64,000 nt of DNA, taken from assembly GCF_000647975.1 (NCBI RefSeq), contig NZ_JFKE01000004.1, forward strand, positions 248,001 to 312,000. The letters are read 5' to 3'. The notes beneath the pieces were generated by a model that saw only the letters and a program-made list of their open reading frames with translations, had not been told where the DNA came from and ran no database searches. The stretch is from Actibacterium mucosum KCTC 23349. Its GTDB lineage: Bacteria > Pseudomonadota > Alphaproteobacteria > Rhodobacterales > Rhodobacteraceae. The translations under genes and the position numbers were made by a program. Positions 1-8,504 of the stretch are shown here, piece by piece; the first letter of the stretch is position 1; every line of letters starts with the position of its first letter.

Positions 1-247
1 ACTGCCACCAATCACAACTATGCGTGCCAAAATTCTTCTCCCACGGATGCGCGCGCGCACCCTGCTTGTGTAAACAGATCGGCCTGAAAGGCATCAATTC
101 CGAACCGGGCTTGGTGGGCGCAAACAACCGGTACGCGTGATTGTTAGCCCATGGCGCGGGCCTGGTCCATTCAGACCGCAGAAAATTTTGCCGACGTCTC
201 GCGCAGCGCCCCGACAGGGCCGCAATCGCCGATTTAAAAAGGGGGAA
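1..247. other. Left edge, no supported gene
   Basis: No convincing coding region or RNA gene is visible. A short open frame ends with a TAA near position 73 and could be the tail of a gene outside the window, but nothing in its short translation is recognisable. Confidence 0.4.
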
Positions 248-323
<76 letters not shown>

Positions 324-385
324 GATGACGCGCGTTCTAAACCAAGGTTGCCGGGGGGTTCAAGCCACAAATTCATCTTTTCGTA

Positions 386-844
386 TCATTCTTTTGCACG
401 GGTCCACCTGCGCGGCCCGGGGCCGTCGCGCCCGGCAATGTCTTCGGGATTGTAGAGCGGGCAGTTTTCAAGGCTCAGACAGCCACACCCGATGCAACTG
501 CCCATCTGGTCACGCAGCGCGGTCAGCGCCTCGATCTGCGCTGTCAGCCGGTTGTGCCACACCTGCCCCGCCGCGTTCCATTGCGCCGCCGAGATCGGCC
601 TGTCGCGCGGCAGCGCGTCCAGCACCTCGCGCACTTCGGCCAGCGGCACGCCCAATGTCTGCGCCACCTTGATGATCGCCACCCGACGCAACTCGCGCCG
701 GTCGTAACGACGGTGGTTGGCCGGGGTGCGCCAGCTTTGGATCAACCCCTCAGCCTCGTAGAAATGCAGTGCCGACACGGCAACGCCGGACCGGGCGGCC
801 ATTTCGCCCACCGTCAGATCGGATGTCATTTTTCTGGTCGCCAT
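386..844 (-). CDS. soxR: Redox-sensing MerR-family regulator SoxR
   Basis: A 152-residue protein with an N-terminal MerR winged helix-turn-helix (about residues 10-80), a dimerisation helix, and the SoxR cysteine signature C117-x2-C120-x-C122-x5-C128, which in the family ligates the [2Fe-2S] cluster that senses redox-active compounds and superoxide. Length matches E. coli SoxR. The start codon lies inside a perfect SoxR-box promoter (852-869) that faces the opposite way, so SoxR probably controls both itself and the micro-ORFs at 917-1196. No soxS is next to it, as is usual outside enterics. The call is firm; the target is inferred from the binding site. Confidence 0.96.
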   Translation of the reverse strand: MATRKMTSDLTVGEMAARSGVAVSALHFYEAEGLIQSWRTPANHRRYDRRELRRVAIIKVAQTLGVPLAEVREVLDALPRDRPISAAQWNAAGQVWHNRLTAQIEALTALRDQMGSCIGCGCLSLENCPLYNPEDIAGRDGPGPRRWTRAKE

Positions 845-847
845 GGC

Positions 848-878
848 TTGCCCTCAAGTGAACTTGAGGAATTACATT
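848..878 (+). promoter_or_regulatory. SoxR-controlled promoter with SoxR box
   Basis: The 18-bp palindrome CCTCAAGTGAACTTGAGG (852-869) matches the E. coli soxS operator at all but one position. It sits between a -35-like TTGCCC (848-853) and a -10-like TACATT (873-878) with a 19-bp spacer, the over-long spacing typical of MerR-family activated promoters. The promoter points rightward, away from soxR, and its -35 overlaps the soxR start codon. Confidence 0.9.
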
Positions 879-916
879 GCACCCCATCAAACGATTCGAC
901 AAGCCGGAGACACCCA

Positions 917-1063
917 ATGCACGCCCCCCTCTTTCACAGCCTTCTGCAAGCCGCCCTGCGCCCGTCCCCACGCCGCAACGGACCCGGCGTGACCGACCCG
1001 CATATTGCACGCGATATCGGCCTGTTGCCGGTTGATCGCGCCAATCCCGCCGACCAGCGGTAG
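917..1063 (+). CDS. Micro-ORF, DUF1127-like tail, predicted SoxR target
   Basis: A 48-residue open frame begins 38 bp after the -10 of the SoxR-box promoter and has a GGAGA ribosome site 6 bases before its ATG. Its end, with DPHIARDIGL, resembles the D-x-hLxDIGL segment of DUF1127 (YjiS-like) small proteins, but the arginine-rich first half is weak. The stop codon directly overlaps the ribosome site of the next micro-ORF, so the two are probably cotranslated. Function unknown; a role in the response to redox-cycling compounds is inferred only from the promoter. Confidence 0.6.
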   Translation: MHAPLFHSLLQAALRPSPRRNGPGVTDPHIARDIGLLPVDRANPADQR

Positions 1064-1073
1064 GAGAACCCCG

Positions 1074-1196
1074 ATGATCCGCCGCACCGCCCTGCAACCG
1101 ATCCTGTTTCCGCAATGTGAAACCTGCGCGCCCAGCACCCCGCGCGATCCGCTGACCCGCATCCAACGCTGGTTCCGCGTCGCTGCGCCCCAATGA
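1074..1196 (+). CDS. Second micro-ORF of the SoxR-controlled pair
   Basis: A 40-residue open frame with a GGAGA ribosome site at the same distance from its ATG as in its upstream partner. It contains two cysteines (PQCETCAP, a C-x2-C pair) and a basic/aromatic end (RIQRWFRV). I do not recognise a family. The C-x2-C pair next to a redox regulator is suggestive of metal or thiol chemistry but that is speculation. Coding status rests on the promoter, the two matched ribosome sites and the tight spacing. Confidence 0.5.
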   Translation: MIRRTALQPILFPQCETCAPSTPRDPLTRIQRWFRVAAPQ

Positions 1197-1232
1197 CAAA
1201 AGCGCGCCCGGTTCGGACGCGCCTCGAAATCA

Positions 1233-1307
1233 TGGTGGGTGATAAGAGATTTGAACTCCTGACATCTTCGATGTGAACGAAGCGCTCTACCACTGAGCTA
1301 ATCACCC
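1233..1307 (-). tRNA. tRNA-Val (anticodon CAC)
   Basis: The minus strand gives acceptor arms GGGTGAT/ATCACCC, D arm, anticodon stem CTTCG/CGAAG around loop TTCACAT, a T arm with GTTCAAA and an encoded CCA. Anticodon CAC reads the valine codon GUG. It shares its anticodon stem with the tRNA-Val(UAC) at 248-323, which suggests an old duplication. Confidence 0.95.
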
Positions 1308-1319
1308 GTGGCGGGTGTA

Positions 1320-1790
1320 TTAGCTGTCCCCGTCGCTGTCCGCAAGGGCGGTTTCGTCACCGGCCAGGCGGTTTGAACGGCGGATGCGCGCGGTCAGGGC
1401 CTCGCCATCCGGCAGTTCCTTGCGGCGGGTGATCTTCAGCTTGCCAAACGGGTGCAGGTTCAGGGTTTCACCAGCAGCCAGTGCCTTGCCCAGCTCGACC
1501 AGGGCAGCCTCGACCGCGGGCTTCACGTCTTTCTTCTTCATGCCCGACGCTTCGACAACCCGATCCACCAGGTCCTTTTTGCGCATCATCGCCTCGGGCG
1601 CTTTATCTTCGGTGGCCGGTGCGTCTGCCGCCGTAGCTTCGACCAGCGAAACAACCGGTGCCACCTCGGGCGTCGTGGCAGCCGCTGCAATGGGTTTCAC
1701 CGCGGTCTTGGTCGTGGTCTTGCGGGTGGTGGTGGTGCGCTTGCGCGTGGTTGTCGGTTTGGTTGTCGTTTTACGAGTGGTCGTGGCCAT
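1320..1790 (-). CDS. HU-family DNA-binding protein with basic Thr/Arg/Lys N-terminal tail
   Basis: A 156-residue protein. Residues about 69-142 form an HU/IHF-type domain (MRKKDLVDRV start, then FGKLKITRRKELPDGEALT in the DNA-wrapping arm region). Residues 1-32 are a low-complexity tail of TTRK/TTTK units like eukaryotic histone tails, followed by an Ala/Pro/Glu-rich linker. I chose the ATG at 1790 because GGAGA lies 5 bases upstream; a longer frame exists but has no ribosome site. It is probably a nucleoid protein in which the tail adds non-specific DNA contacts. Canonical HU is about 90 residues, so this is an extended variant. Confidence 0.85.
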   Translation of the reverse strand: MATTTRKTTTKPTTTRKRTTTTRKTTTKTAVKPIAAAATTPEVAPVVSLVEATAADAPATEDKAPEAMMRKKDLVDRVVEASGMKKKDVKPAVEAALVELGKALAAGETLNLHPFGKLKITRRKELPDGEALTARIRRSNRLAGDETALADSDGDS

Positions 1791-1911
1791 GCCTGTCTCC
1801 GGAATACGTTTCTCTGCTCTTATTGCAGCCAACGTTACTTGATTTTCCGTTACAGAACCACAAAACCTTGAGGTTTTTTTGTATTGCGCCTCAAAATGAT
1901 GAAAATCCATG

Positions 1912-1951
1912 CGCTCGAAAAAGAAAGGGCGCCCGCGTGGGACGCCCTTTC
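1912..1951 (-). terminator. Intrinsic terminator after lon
   Basis: Downstream of lon on the minus strand a 9-bp stem (GAAAGGGCG/CGCCCTTTC, arms 1923-1931 and 1943-1951) is followed by a T-rich stretch reading TTCTTTTTCG. Confidence 0.8.
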
Positions 1952-1971
1952 CAAATTCGGTGATCCGCAGG

Positions 1972-4377
1972 TTAATGCGCAGTAGCGGCAGACCCGGCTT
2001 CGCCGGCTTTCAGGGCCGCCTGCGCCGCTTCTTCTGCCGCCTCGTCCCATTCGATGGGCTCGGGCGTCGCGGTCAGCGCGCGTTCCAGAACTTCGGACAC
2101 ATGGGTGACCGGGATGATCTCCAGCCCGTTCTTCACATTGTCCGGGATCTCGGCCAGATCCTTTTCGTTCTCTTCCGGGATCAGCACCGTCTTGATGCCG
2201 CCCCGCAAGGCCGCCAGCAGCTTTTCCTTCAGCCCGCCGATGGGCATCGCATTGCCGCGCAGGCTGACCTCGCCGGTCATGGCAATGTCTTTACGCACCG
2301 GAATGCCGGTCAGCACCGATACGATCGACGTCACCATCGCCAGACCGGCCGACGGCCCGTCCTTGGGCGTGGCGCCATCGGGCACGTGCACGTGGATGTC
2401 AACCTTTTCGAACTGCGGCGGTTTCACCCCGATCTCGGGCGCGATGGACCGCACATAGCTGGACGCCGCGTCGATGCTTTCCTTCATCACATCGCCCAGC
2501 TTGCCGGTGGTCTTCATCCGGCCCTTGCCGGGCAGTTTCAGCGCCTCGATATGCAGCAGATCGCCCCCCACGCTGGTCCAGGCCAGCCCGGTGACGACGC
2601 CCACCTGATCCTCTTTCTCGGCCAGGCCAAACCGGTATTTCGGCACGCCCAGGAACTCGTCCAGATTGTCGGGCGTCACGGTCACCGCCTCGGCCTCGCG
2701 CTTGACGATCTTGGTCAGCGATTTCCGCGCCGTCTTGGCGATCTCGCGTTCCAGGTTCCGCACGCCTGCCTCGCGGGTATAGGTGCGGATGATCTCGCTC
2801 AGCGCCTCGTCGGTCAGCGTGAACTCGGCCTTTTTCAGCCCGTGGTTCTTGATCTGCTTGGGGATCAGGTGCTGGCGCGCAATCTCGGATTTTTCATCCT
2901 CGGTATAGCCAGCCAGCGGAATGATCTCCATCCGGTCCAGCAGCGGGCCCGGCATGTTATAGCTGTTCGACGTGGTCAGGAACATCACGTTCGACAGGTC
3001 GTATTCCACTTCCATATAGTGGTCGACAAATGTCGCGTTCTGTTCGGGGTCCAACACCTCCAACATCGCGCTGGCCGGATCGCCCCGGAAATCCTGACCC
3101 ATCTTGTCGATCTCGTCCAACAGGATCAGCGGATTGGTGGTTTTCGCCTTTTTCAGCGCCTGAATGATCTTGCCGGGCATCGAGCCGATATAGGTGCGCC
3201 GGTGGCCGCGAATTTCGCTTTCGTCGCGCACGCCGCCCAAGCTGATGCGAATGAACTCGCGCCCCGTCGCCTTGGCCACCGATTTGCCCAGGCTGGTCTT
3301 ACCCACACCCGGCGGGCCAACAAGGCACAGGATCGGGCCTTTCAGCTTTTTCGACCGCTGCTGCACCGCCAGATATTCCACGATGCGCTCTTTGACCTTC
3401 TCAAGGCCATAGTGGTCGGCATCCAGAACGCCCTGCGCCCGGCCAAGATCCTTTTTGACGCGCGACTTGGTGCCCCACGGGATCGACAACATCCAGTCCA
3501 GATAGTTGCGCACCACCGTGGCCTCGGCGCTCATCGGCGACATGGATTTCAGCTTTTTCAGCTCGGCATCGGCCTTTTCGCGGGCCTCCTTGCTCAGCTT
3601 GGTGGCCTCGATCCGCTCTTCCAGCTCGTTGATCTCGTTCTGGCCTTCCTCGCCGTCACCCAGCTCCTTCTGAATGGCCTTCATCTGCTCGTTCAGATAA
3701 TATTCGCGCTGGGTGCGCTCCATCTGCGACTTGACCCGGGTCTTGATCTTCTTCTCAACCTGCAGAACGCTCATCTCGCCCTGCATCAGGCCGTAAATCT
3801 TTTCCAGCCGCTCCGCGACCGACAGGGTTTCCAACAGCCCCTGCTTGTCTTCGACCTCGATGCCCAGATGCCCGGCCACCAGATCGGCCAGCTTGGCCGG
3901 CTCGCGCGTGTCTTCGATCGTCGACAGCGCGTCTTCGGGGACGTTTTTCTTAACCTTGGCATAGCGCTCGAACTCGGTCGAAACCGACCGCACCAGGGCT
4001 TCCAGAACCTCTTCTTCGCCGTCTACTTCATCCAGCGCCTCGGCGCGGGCTTCGAAAAAGTCATCATTTTCCAGGAAATCGGTGATCCGCACGCGCGACC
4101 GGCCTTCAACCAGCACCTTCACGGTGCCATCAGGCAGCTTCAGCAGCTGCAGCACATTGGCCAGCACGCCGGTGCGGTAGATGCCATCGGTGTCGGGGTC
4201 GTCAATCGCGGGGTCGATCTGGCTGGACAGCAGGATCTGCTTGTCGTCGGCCATCACCTCTTCCAGCGCACGCACCGATTTCTCGCGCCCTACAAAAAGC
4301 GGCACGATCATATGCGGGAACACGACAATGTCGCGCAGCGGCAGAACAGGATAGGAGGTGTTGAGTTGCTCGGGCAT
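1972..4377 (-). CDS. lon: ATP-dependent protease Lon
   Basis: An 801-residue Lon (family A). The order is an N-terminal LON substrate domain, an AAA+ module with Walker A GPPGVGKTS near residue 354, and a C-terminal serine protease domain with PKDGPSAG, giving the Ser676/Lys719 dyad that matches E. coli Ser679/Lys722. It degrades misfolded and regulatory proteins in the cytoplasm. The ATG at 4377 is preceded by AAGGAAAGAG; an upstream in-frame ATG lacks such a site. It stands alone, with its own terminator and a possible heat-shock promoter upstream. Confidence 0.98.
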   Translation of the reverse strand: MPEQLNTSYPVLPLRDIVVFPHMIVPLFVGREKSVRALEEVMADDKQILLSSQIDPAIDDPDTDGIYRTGVLANVLQLLKLPDGTVKVLVEGRSRVRITDFLENDDFFEARAEALDEVDGEEEVLEALVRSVSTEFERYAKVKKNVPEDALSTIEDTREPAKLADLVAGHLGIEVEDKQGLLETLSVAERLEKIYGLMQGEMSVLQVEKKIKTRVKSQMERTQREYYLNEQMKAIQKELGDGEEGQNEINELEERIEATKLSKEAREKADAELKKLKSMSPMSAEATVVRNYLDWMLSIPWGTKSRVKKDLGRAQGVLDADHYGLEKVKERIVEYLAVQQRSKKLKGPILCLVGPPGVGKTSLGKSVAKATGREFIRISLGGVRDESEIRGHRRTYIGSMPGKIIQALKKAKTTNPLILLDEIDKMGQDFRGDPASAMLEVLDPEQNATFVDHYMEVEYDLSNVMFLTTSNSYNMPGPLLDRMEIIPLAGYTEDEKSEIARQHLIPKQIKNHGLKKAEFTLTDEALSEIIRTYTREAGVRNLEREIAKTARKSLTKIVKREAEAVTVTPDNLDEFLGVPKYRFGLAEKEDQVGVVTGLAWTSVGGDLLHIEALKLPGKGRMKTTGKLGDVMKESIDAASSYVRSIAPEIGVKPPQFEKVDIHVHVPDGATPKDGPSAGLAMVTSIVSVLTGIPVRKDIAMTGEVSLRGNAMPIGGLKEKLLAALRGGIKTVLIPEENEKDLAEIPDNVKNGLEIIPVTHVSEVLERALTATPEPIEWDEAAEEAAQAALKAGEAGSAATAH

Positions 4378-4453
4378 TCTCTTTCCTTGTTTTCTTGGCA
4401 GGAAGGCACCGGCCCCGATCATCGGCAGCCCCGGCCTTCCCCGGTCTCGGCCT

Positions 4454-4487
4454 ATTTATCTGGGGTGGCCCACGGGGGGAGTCAACC
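4454..4487 (-). promoter_or_regulatory. Candidate heat-shock (sigma-32-like) promoter of lon
   Basis: Reading the minus strand, GTTGACT is followed after about 14 bases by CCCCAGATA, close to the sigma-32 pattern CTTGAA-N13/15-CCCCATnT. It ends about 77 bp before the lon start codon. lon is a classical heat-shock gene, which supports the reading. A sigma-70 interpretation with a long spacer is also possible. Confidence 0.4.
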
Positions 4488-4660
4488 AGACACCTTTTCA
4501 CCCAGCATGCCCGTGCCCCGCCAGAGGTGCAAGCACCGAAGGCCGTTTAACCTTAAAAACAGGCGCGTCTGCACTGGCGGGAATCCGCGCAGGCCCGCAG
4601 CAGGCCGTTGCAAGAATATGCTGCGGTCCGTTACCCCTGCCCTAACAAAAGGGGGTATCG

Positions 4661-5461
4661 ATGCGGTTTTCGTGGTGTACAATCGGGGTGCTTCTCGTCG
4701 CCTTGCTGGGTCCGATGGCCATGCGGGCCGACACGGTGCTCTGCACGATGCTCATGCGCGCCAGCGACGGCGCAATCATCCTGCAGGACGGCGCCCATTG
4801 CGACACGCGCTACAGCCCCGCCTCCACCTTCAAACTGCCCCTGGCCCTGATCGGCTTCAATACCGGCCACCTCACCGCGCCCGAGGCGCCGCTGGTCCCC
4901 TATGACCCCGCCATCAATGCCACGATGGAGGCCTGGCGCGCACCCACCTCGCCCCGTCGCTGGCTGCGTTATTCGGTGATCTGGTATTCGCAATGGCTGA
5001 CCGCGCGGTTGGGGATGGCCGATTTTCAATCCCATATCGATGCGCTGGCCTATGGCAATCGCGACCTTTCGGGCGATCCCGGCCGCACCAACGGCTTGTC
5101 CCATGCCTGGCTGTCCTCGTCGCTGCAAATCTCACCGCGCGAACAGCTGGCCTTCCTGCAAGGCCTCGTCTCCGACACCCTGCCCGCCTCTGTAAACGCG
5201 CATGCCCTGACCCGCCAAACCATGCAAGCCTGGCACGCAGGCCCCCTGCTGGTGAAAGGCAAAACCGGCACCGCCTGGGTGCTGGATGAAAACCACAACC
5301 GCACCCGCGATCAGCTGGGCTGGTTCATCGGCTGGACCACAAGCAACGGCGAAACCTACCTCTTCGCCCGCATCCGCCACGAACCGGGCCCGGTCAAAGG
5401 CTTCGCCTCACAGCGCACCCGTGCCTCCATCCTGCAAGACCTGCCCGACCTCCTGCCCTGA
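4661..5461 (+). CDS. Class D (OXA-type) beta-lactamase
   Basis: A 266-residue exported serine beta-lactamase. An N-terminal signal peptide (about residues 1-23) is followed by the class D motifs in order: PASTFK with catalytic Ser55 and Lys58, SVIW (S-x-V), YGN in DALAYGNRDLSG, and KTG at 201-203. HAWLSSSLQISPREQ is also typical of OXA enzymes. It hydrolyses beta-lactams in the periplasm. AGGGGG stands 6 bases before the ATG. It is a single gene without a mobile element or integron, so probably a resident chromosomal gene. Substrate range cannot be told from sequence. Confidence 0.93.
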   Translation: MRFSWCTIGVLLVALLGPMAMRADTVLCTMLMRASDGAIILQDGAHCDTRYSPASTFKLPLALIGFNTGHLTAPEAPLVPYDPAINATMEAWRAPTSPRRWLRYSVIWYSQWLTARLGMADFQSHIDALAYGNRDLSGDPGRTNGLSHAWLSSSLQISPREQLAFLQGLVSDTLPASVNAHALTRQTMQAWHAGPLLVKGKTGTAWVLDENHNRTRDQLGWFIGWTTSNGETYLFARIRHEPGPVKGFASQRTRASILQDLPDLLP

Positions 5462-5518
5462 CCCGCGGGATGGCGGGCGGGGCGATCCGCGCAGCGGGAG
5501 CGTCGTCCCCGCCAACCC

Positions 5519-6646
5519 TCACAAAGGTTCGATATCCCCCAACGCCCGCATGGCGTGAAACTGCTCTTCCCATGCATCAAACGTCCCCGCCGCAATCGCC
5601 GCGCGCATCTCGCCCATGATCTGCTGGAAATAATGCAGGTTGTGCCATGTCAGCAGCATGCCGGAAATCATCTCGTTCGACCGGAACACATGATGCAGAT
5701 AGGCCCGGCTGTAATTGCGACAGGCCGGACAGGTGCAGTCCTCATCCAAAGGCCGCGGATCATCCGCATGGCGCGCGTTCTTGATGTTGATCTGCCCGCG
5801 CCGGGTCCACGCCTGCCCCGTCCGCCCCGACCGCGATGGCAAGACGCAATCCATCATGTCCACGCCGCGCTTCACCGCGCCCACAATGTCATCGGGCTTG
5901 CCCACCCCCATCAGATAGCGCGGCTTGTCCACCGGCAAAAACCCCGGCGCGTAATCCAGCACGCCGAACATCGCCGCCTGCCCCTCGCCCACGGCCAAAC
6001 CACCAATCGCATAGCCATCAAACCCGATCCGCGTCAGCGCCTCGGCGCTCTCTTCGCGCAGCTCGGGCGTCACGCCGCCCTGCATGATGCCAAATAACGC
6101 ATGCCCCGGCCGGTCGCCAAACGCATCGCGCGACCGTTGCGCCCAGCGCATGCTCAGCCGCATGCTCTCGGCCACCGCCGCGTCGCTGGCCGGCAGTGCC
6201 GGGCATTCGTCGAAACACATCACGATGTCACTGCCCAACAGCCGCTGGATCTCCATGCTGCGCTCGGGCGTGATCTCGTGTTTCGAGCCATCGATATGGC
6301 TTTTGAACGTCACCCCATGCTCGGTCAACTTGCGCAGATCGGCCAGGCTCATCACCTGAAACCCGCCGCTATCGGTCAGAATGGGTTTTGACCAGTTCAT
6401 GAACCTGTGCAGCCCCCCCAGACGGTCGATCCGCTCGGCTGTCGGGCGCAGCATCAGATGATAGGTATTGCCCAGCAGGATATCGGCCCCGGTGGCCGCC
6501 ACGCTTTCGGGCATCATCGCCTTCACGGTCGCCGCCGTGCCCACCGGCATAAAGGCCGGTGTGCGGATCTGGCCGCGCGGTGTGTCAATCACGCCCGTCC
6601 GGGCGGCGCCATCGGTGTTGTGCAGGGAAAAGCTGAACTTTGTCAT
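5519..6646 (-). CDS. tgt: tRNA-guanine transglycosylase (queuine/preQ1 insertion)
   Basis: A 375-residue TGT that swaps guanine for preQ1 at position 34 of GUN-anticodon tRNAs. LTDSGGFQ (substrate-binding Asp), the GGLAVGE and D-x-VLPSR-x-GR segments (nucleophile region) and the zinc site C-x-C-x2-C...H ([16 protein letters not shown]) are all present. Length is normal. The start at 6646 has a G-rich ribosome site; a longer in-frame start exists. It converges on the beta-lactamase gene, with only 57 bp between stops, and follows the KAS II gene by 36 bp on the same strand. Confidence 0.97.
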   Translation of the reverse strand: MTKFSFSLHNTDGAARTGVIDTPRGQIRTPAFMPVGTAATVKAMMPESVAATGADILLGNTYHLMLRPTAERIDRLGGLHRFMNWSKPILTDSGGFQVMSLADLRKLTEHGVTFKSHIDGSKHEITPERSMEIQRLLGSDIVMCFDECPALPASDAAVAESMRLSMRWAQRSRDAFGDRPGHALFGIMQGGVTPELREESAEALTRIGFDGYAIGGLAVGEGQAAMFGVLDYAPGFLPVDKPRYLMGVGKPDDIVGAVKRGVDMMDCVLPSRSGRTGQAWTRRGQINIKNARHADDPRPLDEDCTCPACRNYSRAYLHHVFRSNEMISGMLLTWHNLHYFQQIMGEMRAAIAAGTFDAWEEQFHAMRALGDIEPL

Positions 6647-6682
6647 GTCGCCCCCGATACCGCCAAGTGCGGCCCGATGCAA

Positions 6683-7948
6683 TCAGGCGCGCGACAGGAT
6701 CAGGCTGGCATTCACCCCGCCAAAGCCAAAGGCGTTGCTCAGCACATGGTCCACCTGCCGGCGCACCGCCGTGTTGGCGATCAGGTCAAACCGCGCCGCG
6801 CCTTCCATCGGCGTCTCGATATTCAGCGATGGCGGCAACACACCGTCGCGCAGCGCCAGGATCGAGAATATCGCCTCCACCGCGCCCGCCGCGCCCAGCA
6901 TGTGCCCGGTGGCCGATTTGGTTGCGCTCAGCGCCACCTGCCCCGCCGCACCGCCAAAGACCGCGCCCAGCGCCGCCAGCTCGGCCGCGTCACCCACGGG
7001 GGTCGAGGTTGAATGCGCATTCACGTAACCAACCTCCCCCGGCGCCAACCCCGCCATCGCCAACGCCCGCCGCATCGACACCTGCGCCTGCGCGCCATCC
7101 GGGTGGCCGGCGGTCACGTGATAGGCGTCGGTCGACGTGCCATAGCCCGCGATCACCGCCAACACCTGCGCCCCGCGCGCCGCCGCGTGGCTTTCGGCTT
7201 CAATCACCAGCGCCGCCGCCCCTTCGGACAAGACGAACCCGTCATTGCCCTGGTCAAACGGGCGGCTGGCCGCTGGGGGGTCGTCATTGCGGGTGCTCAA
7301 CGCCTTGGCGGCCGAAAACCCGCCAATGGCCACTGGGTCCACACAGGCCTCGGCCCCGCCGCAAACGGCAATGTCGGCCTCACCCGCGCGGATCATCCGC
7401 ACCGCATCGCCAATGGACTGGGCCGAGGCCGCGCAGGCGGTTGTTGGCGCGCCCGAGGGGCCGGTGAACCCATACCGAATGCTGATCTGCCCGGTCGCAA
7501 GGTTCGGTAAAAACCCCGGCACGGTGAAGGGCGACAATCGCCGCGGCCCGCGCGCATCCACCGTGTGCACCGCGTTGGTGATGGCCGGAAACCCGCCCAC
7601 GCCGGTGGCCATGATCGTCGCGGTGCGCGCCTTTTCCTCCGCTGTTTCGGGGTGCCACCCGGCCTGCGTCAGCGCCTCGTCCACCGCCGCGATGGCATAA
7701 TGAATAAAGAGGTCGCTCTTGCGCTGCTCTTTCGCGCTCAGCACCCTATCGGGGTCAAACCCATCCGGCGCCTCCGCCCCCGGCACCAACCCCGCGATCT
7801 TGCAGGCAAAATCGGTGGTATCAAACCGCGTGTTCGGCCCCACGCCGCTCTGCTCGGCAATCAGCCGGTCCCACGTGGCCTGCACCCCGCTGGCCAAAGG
7901 CGTGACCGCCCCCATGCCGGTGACGACGATCCGATCCTGCTGTGCCAT
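6683..7948 (-). CDS. fabF: Beta-ketoacyl-ACP synthase II (KAS II) paralogue
   Basis: A 421-residue thiolase-fold condensing enzyme with the active-site Cys in TACAASAQS (about residue 170), the two catalytic histidines in NAHSTSTPVGD and GHMLGAAG, and the conserved Lys in TKSATGH. It should extend acyl-ACP with malonyl-ACP. It is not near other fab genes or an acpP, so it is probably a second FabF-type enzyme rather than the main one. The ATG at 7948 has GAGG upstream. A perfect palindrome and a MarR-family gene lie directly upstream on the same strand, suggesting repression or induction by a fatty-acid-like or aromatic ligand. Confidence 0.9.
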   Translation of the reverse strand: MAQQDRIVVTGMGAVTPLASGVQATWDRLIAEQSGVGPNTRFDTTDFACKIAGLVPGAEAPDGFDPDRVLSAKEQRKSDLFIHYAIAAVDEALTQAGWHPETAEEKARTATIMATGVGGFPAITNAVHTVDARGPRRLSPFTVPGFLPNLATGQISIRYGFTGPSGAPTTACAASAQSIGDAVRMIRAGEADIAVCGGAEACVDPVAIGGFSAAKALSTRNDDPPAASRPFDQGNDGFVLSEGAAALVIEAESHAAARGAQVLAVIAGYGTSTDAYHVTAGHPDGAQAQVSMRRALAMAGLAPGEVGYVNAHSTSTPVGDAAELAALGAVFGGAAGQVALSATKSATGHMLGAAGAVEAIFSILALRDGVLPPSLNIETPMEGAARFDLIANTAVRRQVDHVLSNAFGFGGVNASLILSRA

Positions 7949-7964
7949 GGTTGCCTCACTCAGA

Positions 7965-7992
7965 TGTGTATATGCACATGCGCATATACACA
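7965..7992. promoter_or_regulatory. Perfect palindrome between marR and KAS II gene, candidate MarR operator
   Basis: Two perfect 11-bp arms (TGTGTATATGC and its complement) are separated by 6 bases, ACATGC. The 28-bp symmetry, AT-rich core and place 17 bp before the KAS II start codon fit a MarR-family dimer operator. No poly-T follows, so a terminator is unlikely. Confidence 0.6.
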
Positions 7993-8024
7993 CGCCCCGT
8001 GGGATTGCCAAGAACCAGTCGGGG

Positions 8025-8447
8025 TCAAACCGACAGTTGTCGTAATATGCTCAGGAATTGTTCGGCATTCTCTACGCCGATGACCGCCCGCATCTCGTCC
8101 TGCACGCGCTGCCATTCGGGCAATACCTTGTCCAGCACCGCGTCGCCCTGCGCCGTCAACGTGCAGACCCGCGCCGACAGGTCCTCGTCGGCGCGCGCGA
8201 TCAGCCCACGCCGCTCCAGCACTGTCAGGTTCCGCGACAACGCTGTGCGTTCCATGTCGATCCGCACCGCCAAGGCGCTGACCGAACAGCCCGGGTTGCT
8301 GCGCACCGCCGCCATCAACGAGAACTGCGCCACCGTCACGCCATGGCCGCGCAGCTGCGCATCGTATTTGCGCGTCATCTTCCGCGCCGCCTTGACCACG
8401 CTCAGCACCAGACATTCGTCCAGTTGGTATGTCACTTCGCTTGCCAT
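8025..8447 (-). CDS. MarR-family transcriptional regulator
   Basis: A 140-residue MarR-like winged helix protein: an N-terminal dimerisation helix, the recognition region around VSALAVRIDMERTALSRNLTVLERRGLI, the wing with DLSARVCTLT, and a C-terminal helix. Length is typical for MarR. I chose the ATG at 8447 on family length because the ribosome site is weak; the frame is open further upstream. It precedes the KAS II gene in the same direction with 76 bp between them that hold a palindrome. The ligand is unknown. Regulation of the KAS II gene and of itself is inferred. Confidence 0.85.
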   Translation of the reverse strand: MASEVTYQLDECLVLSVVKAARKMTRKYDAQLRGHGVTVAQFSLMAAVRSNPGCSVSALAVRIDMERTALSRNLTVLERRGLIARADEDLSARVCTLTAQGDAVLDKVLPEWQRVQDEMRAVIGVENAEQFLSILRQLSV

Positions 8448-8504
8448 GCGGTCGGGCCTATCGCCGCCCCGCGCGCCGGTCAAGCGCCCACCCGCCGCGC
8501 CGAA

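Noticed and set aside
1859-1882. Small hairpin with T-run upstream of the HU gene (AAAACC/GGTTTT)
   Set aside because: Only 6-7 AT-rich pairs, and no plus-strand gene ends there; more likely part of the AT-rich HU promoter.
1909-4905. 998-codon open frame on the plus strand opposite lon
   Set aside because: It is a codon-bias shadow of lon: His/Arg/Gln-rich, no domain, no ribosome site, and the minus strand holds a complete Lon.
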